NCBI GenBank assembly: GCA_039654915.1
Contig: CM077594.1
Location: 99,834,893 to 99,898,892, forward strand
Origin: Aquilaria yunnanensis
Taxonomy: Eukaryota; Streptophyta; Magnoliopsida; Malvales; Thymelaeaceae
DNA: 64,000 nucleotides
Reading direction: 5' to 3'
Of this stretch, positions 34,355 through 46,574 are shown piece by piece (within the stretch, counting starts at the first letter, position 1; each line of letters begins with the position of its first letter). Made by a program: the position numbers and the translations under genes. A model generated the notes under the pieces. It saw only the letters and a list, made by a program, of their open reading frames with translations, did not search any database and was not told the DNA's origin.

Positions 34355-34670
34355 GAGGTCATTTGGTAACTTTTCCTATTTCGTGTTTTATTTTTAGTTT
34401 CCAGAAGGTGTTTAGTTATTGTTTCTATTTTTTTTTTGTTTTCATAAACCGAAAGTAAAATTTTGGAAAAATATATGAAGTATGAAAACCTTATCTTCAA
34501 CTTTTTTTTTGAAACCGTTTTCAAAATTAAAAAAACATATTGCTTTTACTGAATTTTCGCTTCAAAATTTTAATAAACATACTGTTTTCAATTTTAATGA
34601 ATATTAAAGAAAATAAAAATAAAATATTAAAAAAAAACAAAATACCAAAACAAAAAGGGCAACGTTATTA
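34355..34670. mobile_element. Possible MITE of the 'GGTCATTTGGTAAC' type
   Basis: Starts ggtcatttggtaac and ends aaaataccaaaacaaaaaggg, an imperfect inverted terminal pair around AT-rich sequence with internal ttttgaaaccgttttc/gaattttcgcttc pairs. No TSD was settled. Confidence 0.3.
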
Positions 34671-36294
34671 GACAGGCTTAGGAATCTCGGAAAATTTACC
34701 CTATTTTAGGCATAAGAATATAAAAATTATTGATTCTAATCAAGAATCGCATATAAACAATAAACAAAAGTCAAATCAAATAGTCCAATTGGGTATGTAC
34801 TAATATACTGCCATTTATTAAGATAACACTAATCTCTTTCATATTATAGACATTTTTTTATATTTTCTTTTTCATAAAATTAAGTATTTAATACTAGATA
34901 GAAGGATTGTACAATTTTTTTCAGTATTACCCTTATCTAATCACATAATTACAACTAAATGTGAAAATGTGGATCAAAATGCATAAAAAGTGTATTTATT
35001 GACATGAATAAATTAGAATAATATAGATAGAAGTATAAAAAATTTAATTATTTTGGTAATTTTTGTTTAAAATATCATCAATTATGAGGCTGTAAAGTAA
35101 TAATCTATCATTTTTGTAAGCATTAATTATAATTTGACCCTCGAGGTTTAGGTGGTACTATACTTTGCTCCATTTATTTCAAAAATATACACTTTGTTCC
35201 TACCTTATTCTTTACCTTTTAAAAGAAAATATTTTAAATTTGCATCAATAAAAAATTGATAATTTAAAATATTTATTAACTGTAAAAAGGTATCGTATAG
35301 ATTAAAATTACTGAAAGATGACTATCATACTGTTTAAATTAAAATTTCAGAAGTTATTGTTGTATAGTGTAAAAAAGTCAGGAAGTAAAATGTATATTTA
35401 CAAAACAAGAGAGAGTAAAATGTAATATTATCTACATACTTGATTATGCACATACAAGTAGGGATGACAATTGAGTGGGTTGGGTCAGACCATTCAGGTT
35501 TAGGTTGAATTGGGTTAGCATGTATTCGGGTCCAGATCGGGTTACTCGGGTTCGGGTTGACTTTGGGTTGAGTTGATTTTGGGTTTGGATTGGGTTAGGC
35601 CGAGTTTATTTGGTTTCAGATCCAATTAGGTTGGGTTATCGAGTCTTAAACCAGATTCAACTTAATTGTAGAGTTTACTTGGTTCATTGATGTATAAGCC
35701 AAAATGGCTGAATCAATTACATTTTTTGTTTAATTTTGATTAAAATTTAATTTAACTAGATATAAAAATAACATAAAATTTATAAATATATATTAATATG
35801 TAATTTCTTTAATAAAATACTTCCTCTGAGCCAAATTTTTTATAATATTCACTATTCAATAATTAATCTATGATTTTTATTTTCAACATTTTAGTATATA
35901 AATGAAAAATAATTTTATTAAATAATAAATAAAGACCTATGGTTTCTAAATATATACTTTTAAACCCCCATCCCATTTTCTTCTATCCATTTAACTTTTC
36001 TGACTAGTTTAACTTGAATTTATTTATATTATTGTTTATTAAAAAAATTTAAAAAATATATTCTACAGTGTTTATATTATTTTTTATTAAAAAAAATCAA
36101 CGATTTGACCAGAAACTAAAGTGTTGGACACAAGTATTAATTAGAAAAATACATTGTTCAACGTAATATTTTTGAAATTTTGGAACCTTGTGTAAACACA
36201 CTTCTAAAATACTCAATGGTTATTACGCATCAGTTCAGTTTGAATCATTCATTTGAAACAAGTGGTGATCTACTTCTGGAAAATTGATTTATGG
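34671..36294. other. AT-rich intergenic sequence with a hAT-like terminus at about 35459-35700
   Basis: TAGGGATGACAATTGAGTGGG followed by gggtt-rich subterminal sequence looks like one end of a hAT MITE; the second end is not recognisable. Around 35140-35430 loosely inverted segments (tactttgctccatttattt / gagagagtaaaatgta) may be another MITE. There is no gene. Confidence 0.4.
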
Positions 36295-36303
36295 TAATGT
36301 TAA

Positions 36304-37427
36304 GGGAAAAGTAGGGAAAAACTCACCATAGTTATGCGTTTGAACTAATTTGCTCATAATTCTTTTAGTGGTTCCAATTCATCACTAAAATTTTGGTTTG
36401 GGCTCAAATTCATCGTTAGACCGTTAGTTTTGCTGACATGTAAATAGATTGGTGATGTTGACGTAGTGATCTAATTATCAACTTAACTCTTAACTTTCTT
36501 GAACCATACAAATTGGCCCATCAACTTTTAATGACTTTAATAATACTATCTCATACTGCTGGAATTCATCCAAATGGCATTGAAGACGTTAGGCTTCACT
36601 GCAGCCAAGTCGGCTCCCAGGGACACCACCAATCCATCCTGCCCTGTCGTAGATCCAATTACAATGCAAATCAAGTGAATTAATGAACAAATTGGCCTCT
36701 AAGAACAAATAAGGTGACAAACAAATCAGTGAATGGACGAATAGGGTGATGAACAATTGGTGAACAAATAGGTGAATCGAAAATCAAGGCAACGAACAAT
36801 TGGTGAATTGAATCTTGAATCGACAAACAAATCACGAATGAAGCTACGCTGCCGGTGAAAGAGGTGGGTGGCGGTAGAGGTGGGCAGTGCCAATTTGTAA
36901 ACAATTAGAGAGCTGAGCGAGGAGTTGGGGTGGAGGAGGTGCTCAGTAGAGGTGATTGGAGTGAAAGAGGTGGTTGGCAAAGGTAGATGGCATGAAGGAG
37001 GTGGTTGGCGATGGAGGGGGGGGGGGGGGGGGAGCTAGAGGATAGGGCGGCGGAGGAGAAGAAGGTGGAGGAGAAATATGGCCAAATCTCTTAGAAACCC
37101 CAAGATATCCATAAATGCCCCAGAATTCCCCTAAATGCCACATACATCCTTGTGTTTTGCATAATTAACATGCTATTTGGACAATTAGTTGCCACACGGT
37201 CATCATTGGTCTACCATGTAATCACATCCAGACGAAATATTCTAACATTTGAAAGAATCTATCTATCGTCAATTACATTGGTAATCTATTTGGCCCCATT
37301 TTAAAACGTGGATACTTGATTTAGTCCCAAATGTTGTCTTTAGTGATGCATTTGACACCATTTAAAAGAGTGATGACCAAACTGTGTCTATGACCAAAAG
37401 TGCAGTCACTTTTTTTATACTTTATCC
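36304..37427. mobile_element. Non-autonomous MULE, 1124 bp, perfect 9-bp TSD
   Basis: TAATGTTAA occurs at 36295-36303 and 37428-37436. Ends are GGGAAAAGTAGGGAAAAACT and, on the other strand, GGATAAAGTATAAAAAAAGT. Inverted similarity extends about 100 bp (TTTGCTCATAATTCTTTTA versus TTTGGTCATCACTCTTTTA; CATCACTAAA in both). The interior has no transposase and includes a 17-base G run at 37016-37032. Confidence 0.85.
37016..37032 (+). repeat. Poly-G tract, 17 bases
   Basis: Seventeen consecutive G on the plus strand in a G-rich stretch. It could fold as a quadruplex, and its length is error-prone in sequencing. Confidence 0.9.
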
Positions 37428-37436
37428 TAATGTTAA

Positions 37437-38060
37437 TAGACATTGTTGCAACACTTGGAAAAGTGGTTAAGCTATATGGGTGTAGGTTCAGAAATCTAAT
37501 TTGTCCTTTACCAATTTTTCTATAATGCTATTAAATATTGGTTCAATACCCTTCCAAATTTTGGAAAAGTGGGTGTTCTTATATACAGTTGGGTAATAAA
37601 TTAAAAATGTCTTCTAGTTTAAAATGCTATGTACAGATGGTTCAGTGAAGGAAGATTCTAAAACACATGTCATGTAACAATACCCCCTCAATCTTAACCA
37701 TCCATCTAAAGAAAAATGTCTTTTCAATAAAACTCTAATTTGTAACCAGAAGTTTGAACCCTTTGGCATTCTAGTCCTTAGATTTTATTCTCTATCTTAT
37801 CCTTTTGATTTAACTGTTATACAAGTTTCAAAAAAAATTATTCTTTTGGAAATTAGAGATTATTGTTAAGATTTTTCAAACTATCACCTAAGTCACATCA
37901 CGACCGTAAGACCTATTGTTAAAGTGAGAGGGCAATAAGATCATGTAAAACCTTGATAGATAGCTAAAAAAATATTAACACTAATCAATAGTTACTGATG
38001 GATAAAATTTTTAAAACTTTGTCTAGGTCTTCTTCAAAGAAACAAGATAAATAAGAAATT
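37437..38060. other. No gene recognised; possible pararetrovirus leader
   Basis: AT-rich sequence ahead of the movement-protein-like frame. It could be leader of the endogenous virus, but no diagnostic motif was found. Confidence 0.35.
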
Positions 38061-38651
38061 ATGGGGAATAGAAGAATTAAAAACTCACAAGTTGTTTTAA
38101 TCAGAGATGTTGAGAAAAAAAATTAGAAAATTGAAATATTCCTAAAGTAAATAAATGGAATGTTTATCAAAAAGGAACTTTTGATCTCAAAATGACTTAT
38201 GTCATTAGAACGATAAAAAAAACTATTCTAATAATGAAAGAAGATCATAAAATTGAATTGTTTTAAAAATACATAATCAATGATCATTTAGAAAATTATT
38301 ATAATTATTTGCATGTTGGTCTTATGCAAATTGTTTTGAAACCATTGACAAGAAATAGTTTGAATACGTCTGTGATTATTGGCTTAAGAGATTGTAGACA
38401 TAATAAATTTTTAGACTCTTTGTTGGGCATAGTAGAATTAAGTTTGTGTAATGGGCCAATTTATTTTAATTTTCATCCAAACTTTCCTGTTTCCTTGAAT
38501 GATCCTCATATCATGAAAGTTCTGATTGCAAATATTATGACATCTAGTTTTGATATGCTTGAATGGTCCCAGAATTTTGCTTTTGTTTATGTAATCTATT
38601 ACAAAATAATGACAACACAAATTGAACCTAAAGCTTTAGAATTTGATACAT
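38061..38651 (+). pseudogene. Caulimovirid movement-protein remnant
   Basis: The frame from about 38309 to the stop at 38651 shows a 30K-superfamily-like core (DCRHNKF, LLGIVELSLCNGP, NFPVSLNDP) that I associate with pararetroviral cell-to-cell movement proteins. Upstream, about 38061-38308 reads as the decayed N-terminal part, with stops and one shift. Beyond TGA 38651 the frame continues with several stops to the Stowaway at 39182. Confidence 0.75.
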
Positions 38652-39181
38652 GAGAAGAAACTTTGTTGTTGAAATCTAATACAGAAAAAAGTCATGTTGT
38701 TGTCCAGAAGCCAATTAAATGGAGATAAATTAAGTTTCTAGAAAAGTGGATATTCCAAAATGAAAAACCAATGAAACCTTTGAAACCTCAAGAGTTAGAA
38801 AGAATTGATGAGTATGAAAATGGAGAAGTTGAAATAAGATTTAATAAATATAGAATTATAAAAATTGATTTTTTAAAACTAGAACAAAAAAGACTTCTCT
38901 AAAAAATTTCTTATAGACCCTCTTATGTTCTAGAGTCTGAACATGAGAAACTAATATGAGGAGTTAGGGAATCTACAGAACAAGTTTTACAGCCTGTTTA
39001 TAAAATTAACCCAATTGTCTTAGAAAAATATCATAATTCTAGGCAGTGAGAAGAAGAAACAAAATCTGTATCTATAAGATCACCTAATCCTAGTTTTTCA
39101 AATTTTCTATTAAATGTTTTAACTGAACCATTTAGATTTGATAGTCAAAGTCTAAATGAAGACTTTTGGTAAAAAAAAATA

Positions 39182-40054
39182 CTTCCCTCCGTCCCTTAAT
39201 GTTTGCTTCATTTGGTTTTTCACGCAAACCAAGAAAATTCGCCCGCCCTCGCATTTGTTCCAAAATTGCCCTCCTCGCCGGGTATCCGCCTCTCCTCGTC
39301 GATTCCCTTGTTGATCTCGTCTGTCTGTCGATCGCCATTTGTTTGTCCTCGTCTGTGTGTTCATTGGCCGGAATCACGTCATCTGTTGGTCCTCATCTGT
39401 TTGTCCGTTGCCGGAGTCGCGTTGTTCATTAATCGCGTTGTTGCGTCCATCGGCCACCTCGATCTCCTCATCGTCGGAGTTAATCGCCCCATCATCGGAG
39501 TCAATCGCCTCCGTCCGATCACCTGCCCCTCGCTTCACACCTCCGTCTCTGCCCTACGCCGATCAATCACCAGTTCACCATTAAACCAGAAAAAAATTAA
39601 AAATTAAGAATTAGACAATGTTTCCATTCAATCTCGAGCAAAACTCTAACAAATCCCCAAATGGGTCACTTAATTCAATCCTACGATTGCGATGGACGAA
39701 CGATCACGATGAACGAATGATGACGGAGGACGAACAATCGTGGCAGACGCACGATGATGGAGGATAAACGATGGTGGCAGATGAATGATGGTGGAGATGG
39801 ACTTGCGATGGTAGAGGTTGATGAACAACGTTGGAGATGGACCATGGCGGAGGTGGCTGAGCAACGATCGATCGCACCAGAGGCAAGAAAATGAAAGGAA
39901 GTGAGGCCAAGATGAGATTGGGAACAAAAAGTGAATATAATATGGGGGTATAATAGTCATTTTGCGCCCTAAAGCTTTCCAAAAAAGGAAATGTTGCAAA
40001 TAATTTGGGACAGCCCAAAATAGAAAATGGTGCAAAGAATATGGGACGGGGGAG
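39182..40054. mobile_element. Stowaway (Tc1/mariner) element, 873 bp, in the pararetrovirus
   Basis: Starts CTTCCCTCCGTCCC and ends GGGACGGGGGAG, flanked by TA (39180-39181 and 40055-40056). The subterminal ttgggacagccc is typical of mariner-like ends. The interior is GC-richer (cgtctgtctgtcgatcg) with no transposase. It splits the pararetroviral frame after NEDFW and that reading resumes after it. Confidence 0.88.
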
Positions 40055-40056
40055 TA

Positions 40057-41835
40057 TGAGATTAAAAGAAAATGGTTTTTTGATATGTATACCAAATAGG
40101 ATAGAAAGAAAATTAAACACTTTTGGTACAAGAGAATTATGAGAACTAAACATAATTTAAAGTTCTTTGAATGGTTTATTCCTATGATAGTTTTGGATGA
40201 AGAAACTACATTAGATGTACTAGAAAAAACTTGGTCTACATATAAGACCTAAAAATGGGAAGAAAATCACATCTCCACATCCACCAAATACTATGGTCAT
40301 AATGGGAGGAAAAACTAAACCATTTGTTTCACCATTTAAGGATTGGTACAAAAAACCCTGAGATTGCCATGAAACTTAAAGATAAGAAAGATCTCCAAAA
40401 TATCATGGAATATAACAATTATACAAATCATTACCTACAATCTATAAGTAAACAAATGAATAGAAATGAAACATTGTTGGATAAGCACAAGTTTGGTCTC
40501 ACAAAGACTTTTTTTTTTAAGCCAGAACTTTTTACAGAAACATCAAAGTCCCCCATAAATTTTTCTAAGAAGCTTCCAAAAATTAAATTAAAACCAAATG
40601 ATATAATCACTGATTTAGCTTATCAAATAGATAATTTAACAATTAGATTTGAGAAGTCAAAAGAGACTGTGGATAAGAAAAAAAAATGCCTTCAAATTAA
40701 TGTTCTTCGAGAAAGTTTGAATATCCAATAATTAGTTGATTCTCATCATTTAGAATATGAGAACTTAGAACTAAATCATCATCATTCTAAAGGGGGAGAG
40801 GAAGTCTAACTAGAAATGTTTTAAAAGTCTGGAATGTGCCATATCCTTATGCTCCTTCAAAACCATCTTCAGTGGACATAAGATTAAACAATTATCCTAA
40901 GCCTTATGCTTTTGTAGAATATAAAAGAAATTCAATAAGAGAATGAAATATAGATAATATGTCAGAATACCAAGTAATAAACACTTTCCAACATATGATT
41001 ATGTTTGGAATAGCTACAAGAAATGGAGTTGATAACTCAAATTCAAATATCGCAAAAATAATTATAACTGACTTTACAGGATAGATAAGAAATTAGTGAA
41101 AAAATGTCTAACTAAACAAACTAAATAAGAAATAAAAAATGCAAGAAAAATGCTTATAGTACAACATGCAGCATAGTTGATACAAACAAGTGAATCTGAT
41201 GTAGTAAATACTTTGCTGTGTATTGTACATTATCATTTTGTTAGAGATGCATCAAGTAAATAAATTAGAAATGTAGAATTATTGTTAAATATGAGGTGTA
41301 GGACATTATTGGGTTTAAAATGGTATAAAGATACTTTTTCTGGCAAGAGTTTATGAAAGAGAAGATTGTAGATCTTCAATTTGGAAAGAAAAATTCATAT
41401 AAGGTCAACCGAAATATTTTGGTTAGCTAGTTATGGATCACATAAAAGAGAAAAACCAAAGTCATCCAAATTTGAAAAATTATACTTGTGGTCAAATCAT
41501 GTTAGAAATTAAAGAAGTTGGTGAAAAAATGTGTCATGAAATGAAGTGGCAAAAACATGTAAAAAAGAGAAAAATTAGTAGGAAGAAATGAAATGGGAAA
41601 GTTCAACTCCCAATTTGGTTATGATATCCCAAGGCCATACTCCAAATATGAGCCTACAAAACAAAAGGAGCATAAATCCTATAGAAAATATAAAAGAAGA
41701 AGATTTGAAAATTTAGATGAAAAACCTAGATCATTTAGAAGGTTTAAGAAAAGAAAATCTGTGAAAGAGCAAAAAGTTTGTTGGAAATATGACAAACCAA
41801 GACATTTTGCTAATAAGTGTAAAACAAGGCAATAG
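40057..41835 (+). pseudogene. Caulimovirid coat-protein region remnant with degenerate zinc knuckle
   Basis: Lys/Asn-rich frames (40324-40731 open) are followed by a basic block (YRKYKRRRFENLDEK, RFKKRKS) and CWKYDKPRHFANKC near 41779-41820. This corresponds to a CX2CX4HX4C knuckle whose second Cys is Tyr. The open end is at 41833. Pararetroviral capsid proteins carry such a knuckle for nucleic-acid packaging. Many stops lie between 40731 and 41593. Confidence 0.7.
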
Positions 41836-42199
41836 ATAAACTCTTTAGAGATAGATGAAGGTCTAAAAAGGAGTTTATTGCAAACATTGCTAAATAGTGA
41901 TAGTAAGCCTAAAGAAAATCAAGGAGAAATAACTTCTGAAAGTTCTAAAGAAATAAATGCTATTGGTCTTTCAGATAGTTGGGAATCTAAATTAGAAAGT
42001 TCTGGTTCTAAGTGTGGTTCTGATTCGTGTCAATTATAGAATACATTTAATAATTTGCAATGAAACATGATTTAAATTAATGTCATTACTGAAGAAAATG
42101 AAAGGATCCTGGAATTTGCTAAACAAATCAATGATATAGAATTAAGAAAATAAATTTGGTTTAAACATCTTGATAAAGTTGGTAAGTAGGAACATCAAT

Positions 42200-44420
42200 C
42201 AGATCAAGGTAGGAGAAATATGAAGAAAAAGGTTAACATACAAGAATTAACTAAACATCCAACTTATAGTCTGAATGAAATCTTTAAGAGAATAGACGAA
42301 GCACAAAAGAGTCATAAAGAATCAATGATAGCAAAATTGAGAGGAGAAATTTTAGAAATAAAGAAAGAAATAAAATCTCTTAGAAATAGAATTAAGATTT
42401 TAGAACTTCAAAATTTTAATAAATATTCTCAAAATATTCTAGAGAATGAATTAATAAAGGAAGATATGAAAGAATTCAGCTTTAAAGTAAAGCAAAAAGA
42501 AAGAAGGAAAAATGTTGTGGAAATAAGCCAATAAGAAAATAAAGAAATAAAATTTTCTAAAGAAAATCCTTTGCAGATTAATGACGTCTATTCTGTGCCA
42601 AATAAAAAATTTATTGGTAGAATGACTCTGTTAATAGAAAATAAATTTAGTTTGATAGTAGTAGTTTTGGTAGATTCAGGAGCTGATAGAAATTGCATAA
42701 AAGAAGGCATTGTTCCTTATTAGTATCTTGATAAATCTTTTGGATCAATTATTGTTGCCAATAGAGAAACTTTTCCAATAAGATTTAAGCTGACGAGTGT
42801 TGATATTTGTAATGAGGATATTTGTATCAAACAATATTTTACAGTCTTAAACATGGATCAGGAAATAATTTTAGGAACTCCATTTCTAGCTGCAATCATG
42901 CCTTTTAAGGTAAGCATGAATAAAATTTCTTTTAAGAAATTTGGAAAGAAGATTATATTTGAGTTTATTAAACCTTTTAAAAGATCTTTGTTTGAAGAGC
43001 TCAGTATAGCTTTAGGAAGAAAACATAACATTCTAATGTGTTTGCAAGAAGTAAAGTACAGAAGTGTTGAAGAAAAATTGGAAAATTCGGAATTAAAACA
43101 AAAAATTAAACACTTTAATGGAGTCTTAGCAAACAAAGTTTGTGCTGAAATTCCTAATGCCTTTTGGGAAAGGAAAAAACATATTGTAAATCTTCCTTAT
43201 GAACTAGACTTCAATGAGAAAAATATTCCTACAAAATCTTAGGCTATCCAAATGAATGAAGAATTAATGGCTTATTGTAGGTAAGAAATTCAGGATTTAT
43301 TGAATAAAAAATTGATTAGAAATAGCTCTTTCCCATGGAGTTTCTTTGCTTTTTATGTGATTAAGAAATGGAAATTGAAAAAAGAGTGTTGAGATTGATA
43401 ATTAGTTATAATCCTTTGAATAAAGTTCTTAGATGGATTATGTAGCCAATACCAAAAGATTTACTACCTAGACTTCAAAATGTTGTTGTATTTTCAAAAT
43501 TTGATATAAAGTCAAGATATTGGCAAATTCAAATTGTCAAAGAAGATAAATACAAAACATTATTTAATGTCCTATTTGGTCATTATGAATGGAATGTCAT
43601 GTCTTTTGAGTTGAAGAATGCCCTATCAAAATTTTAAAAAATTATGAATGAAAATTTTAATCTTTATAATTTTTTTACTATTGTTTACATTGATGACGTT
43701 CTTGTGTTTCCTCAATTGGTTGATTAACGTTAAAAACAATTGAACAAATTTGTGAAAATAGTAGAAAATGCAGGAATTGTAGTATCAACCATGAAATGGA
43801 ATTATTCTAGACGAAAATTAGATTCTTGGGTCATATAATTCATAAAGGATTACCCAGTGACAAATCAATAAGCATCAGTTTCCTGATGAAATTAAGGACA
43901 AGAAGCAATTGCAGATATTTTTAGGAAGCTTAAATTATGGCACAAATTTTTATAAAAATCTTGTCAAGGATTGTAAATCTATATTTGATAGATTGAAAAA
44001 GAATCCTCCAGATTGGAGTGAAGAACAAGCTAAAGCTATTTAGCTGGTTAAAGGAAAAATAAAAAAAAAATTCTTGTATTAATATTTCTAATCTCGAAGC
44101 CTTTAAAATTAGTGAAAAAGAATAATTGGTTAGATTTACTTCAGGAGCTTGGAATTAAGCTTAGAAAACTTACACAACCATTAAGAAGGAAATTCTAACA
44201 ATTGTCCTTTGAGTCACAAAATTCAAGGATGATATCCTCAACAAGAAAATTTTAATTAGAGTTAACTATAAAGCAGAAAAAGGTGTTTTATTTAAAGATG
44301 TTAAAAATTTGGCTTATAAACAAAATTTTGCTGGATGACAAGCTGTCTTATCTACTTTTGATTTTGATATTGAGTACATTACAGAAGAAATAAGCTCTTC
44401 GCCTAATTTTTTTACTAGAG
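42200..44420 (+). pseudogene. Caulimovirid protease, reverse transcriptase and RNase H remnant
   Basis: A Lys/Glu-rich coiled-coil-like segment (42220-42534) precedes the protease core VLVDSGADRNC (about 42670) and ILGTPFL (about 42871). The polymerase follows with WQIQI, YIDDVLVF (43686-43709) and other palm pieces in shifting frames. The RNase H reads RFTSGAWN and KKEIL, but the last acidic position appears changed. The domain ends with FDIEYI and NFFTREF. At least one frameshift lies near 43370 and many nonsense codons are present. Confidence 0.82.
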
Positions 44421-44429
44421 AATTTTTCT

Positions 44430-45798
44430 AGGAGAGAAAAATTGGTCAAGAATTTGAACTAAAAAAACAAAAGCATTCTCCACACAGAAATCAAAGAGGA
44501 CATGATGGAAATGAATATGAAAATGAATGCAGACATGACTAGAGCTATTTTAGCTTAACATCATGTGCATCTAGAAATTCCCAAGGGAAGAGAATGCTCC
44601 TCCTAGAATTAATTTGAAGAAAAATCCTCCAAGTAAAAAACTTTTAGAATGGTAATGATGAATCATTACCTTCTCAAGAAAGAAGAAATTATAGGAATTA
44701 CTAGAGTAATTCCCTAGGAAACTATCAAAATAATAATTCATCATGGCCTTAAATGTCTCAAGAAATTTCCATGCACATTATGGGTATACCAATGGTATAT
44801 TAAGAAATTGATAGGAAATGTCTCATTTCCCCAAAAGATAAAGACATGCAACATCTTTTTGTTGTAGAATTGGCAGAGAAATATTGGCTAAAACACCAGA
44901 ACCCTCAACGGCAATTTTAGACACAAAAAAATCCTTCATTCTTTGAATTAATCTTACAAGAGATTGGTTCTGCTGAATAGAACATAAATCAAGAAGAACA
45001 AACATCACCATTAACCCTAAAATTGGTGATGAAGAACCTTCATAAAAATATATCTTAGAAGTTGAAATTTTCTCACTAAAAATTCTTAAAGTTTGGACAT
45101 TTGAAGAAAGACGAATTCCCTTTGAAAAGAAGAATCTTGACTTGAGGAAAATATAAGAATATGTTGTTCTCATATTGCGATTATATCAAAGTTTGGGATA
45201 AAGTCTTCCATATACAAAACAGAGACCACCAACATTCTTGGATGATTCTATTCTAGATCATACAAAGAAAATTCCCCAACTAGTTTTATAACTGGTACTT
45301 TGGAAATAATTTATTCAGAGACTTTTTTCTAGAACAAGTCCTAAAGTTCTTTGAAGGATTTTGCATGTTTCAAGAAGGATTTTGCAAGAAGGGTCAAAGA
45401 GTGTCATTTCCAGATTTCTTCTTTGTTGCCATGAACCATTTTCCATGGATCCTCTAGTGGTACTATGAGTAGTAAGAAGTGGATTATAATGCCCATTTCA
45501 CTCCATCCCTACAATGTGTTTGGGAGTCAAAGTGGTAGGACAAATATGTCCTAAATCAATATTTTCCAAAGAATATCAAATTTGATAAAATTGAAATAAT
45601 TGAAGAAGGAAAAAAATCCAAATGAAGATTTTTTGGATGTCATGCTTAATAGATTTTACCAAGGAGGTAAATTCAAGGATCATGAAATTTCTATCTTAAT
45701 GATGAAGGAAAAAATGTTGAAGTCTGCCCAAAAGCAACTCACCTAAAAAAGTCAAGAAGTCATTGGATCCTCATCCGATAAGAACAACTCATTAAGGT
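44430..45798 (+). pseudogene. C-terminal part of the endogenous pararetrovirus, function unknown
   Basis: Broken plus frames rich in Lys, Trp and Phe (for example near 45190-45600: FHIQNRDHQHSW, SFPDFFFVAMNHFPW). They follow RNase H directly and run to the hAT insertion. I do not recognise a domain; such C-terminal extensions occur in some endogenous caulimovirids. Confidence 0.4.
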
Positions 45799-46566
45799 TA
45801 GGGGTGATCATTCAGTTTTTTTAGTTTAAATTGAACTGAAAAGTCAATTTTTTTGGTTTTTGGTTTCTAATTATAACACACCAAAATAACTGAAATAAGG
45901 GTGAAAACCGAATTAAAACTGAACTGAATATTTTGGTTTGATTCGGTTCTAACCGAATTAATTGAAAATTTTCCAATCCATGCAGGCATGCTCCAGTCAA
46001 ACATGAAATACTAAAACATACAAGCACATAGTTGTGATGAATAGTCGAATAGTCAGGTGAGGGCGAATAGCCGAATTAGGCCAGTGAGGTTGTTGCCGCG
46101 AGAGGGTGCACCTGGTGGTTGGAGCCGATGATGGAGAGCGCAGGCCTTAGTTGTGGCAAAGATGGACCATTGCCACTCGATGGCGACAACGAGTGAGTGC
46201 CTGGGGGTTAAGGTCAACGATGGTGTGTGTGCCTGGGGCTGGGCATTAGGGGCTAGCTGACTGGGGGCGACACAAATCTGATCGCATTGCACAGATGAGA
46301 ACAACAAAAGGGGGTAGGGCAAATGGGTAACAGGGTAAGGGTTAGACTTGTTGGGCCTGGGTTTGGGTTAGCTTTAGGGATAACTAAAGCCCAACAATAA
46401 ACAATTAGGATGTAGGTGAGCTAAAGCCCAAAAAGCTAATTCGGTTATTTCGGTAACTGAAATAATCGACTAACATAACCGAAATCGAATCAAAATACCA
46501 AACAAACCGAACCAAATTTTTGAAATTTTTAGTTTTTCGGTTTAACCCGAATATTGATCACCCCTA
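45799..46566. mobile_element. Non-autonomous hAT element, 768 bp, same family as 13588-14689
   Basis: Ends TAGGGGTGATCATTC… and …TTGATCACCCCTA. Flanks are ATTAAGGT (45791-45798) and ATTAGGGC (46567-46574), an 8-bp duplication with two mismatches. Subterminal ttcggtt/aaccgaa motifs match the other copy. The interior is GC-richer and without transposase. It is inserted into the pararetrovirus. Confidence 0.85.
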
Positions 46567-46574
46567 ATTAGGGC

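Noticed and set aside
37440..37510. Possible SINE or tRNA-like A and B boxes (aaaagtggttaagc, aggttcagaaatc)
   Set aside because: The B box is poor, no tRNA fold or SINE body is evident, and no second copy is seen.
39166..40153. Several frames of 80-150 codons on both strands
   Set aside because: They lie within or across the Stowaway element; no protein features, and composition explains their openness.
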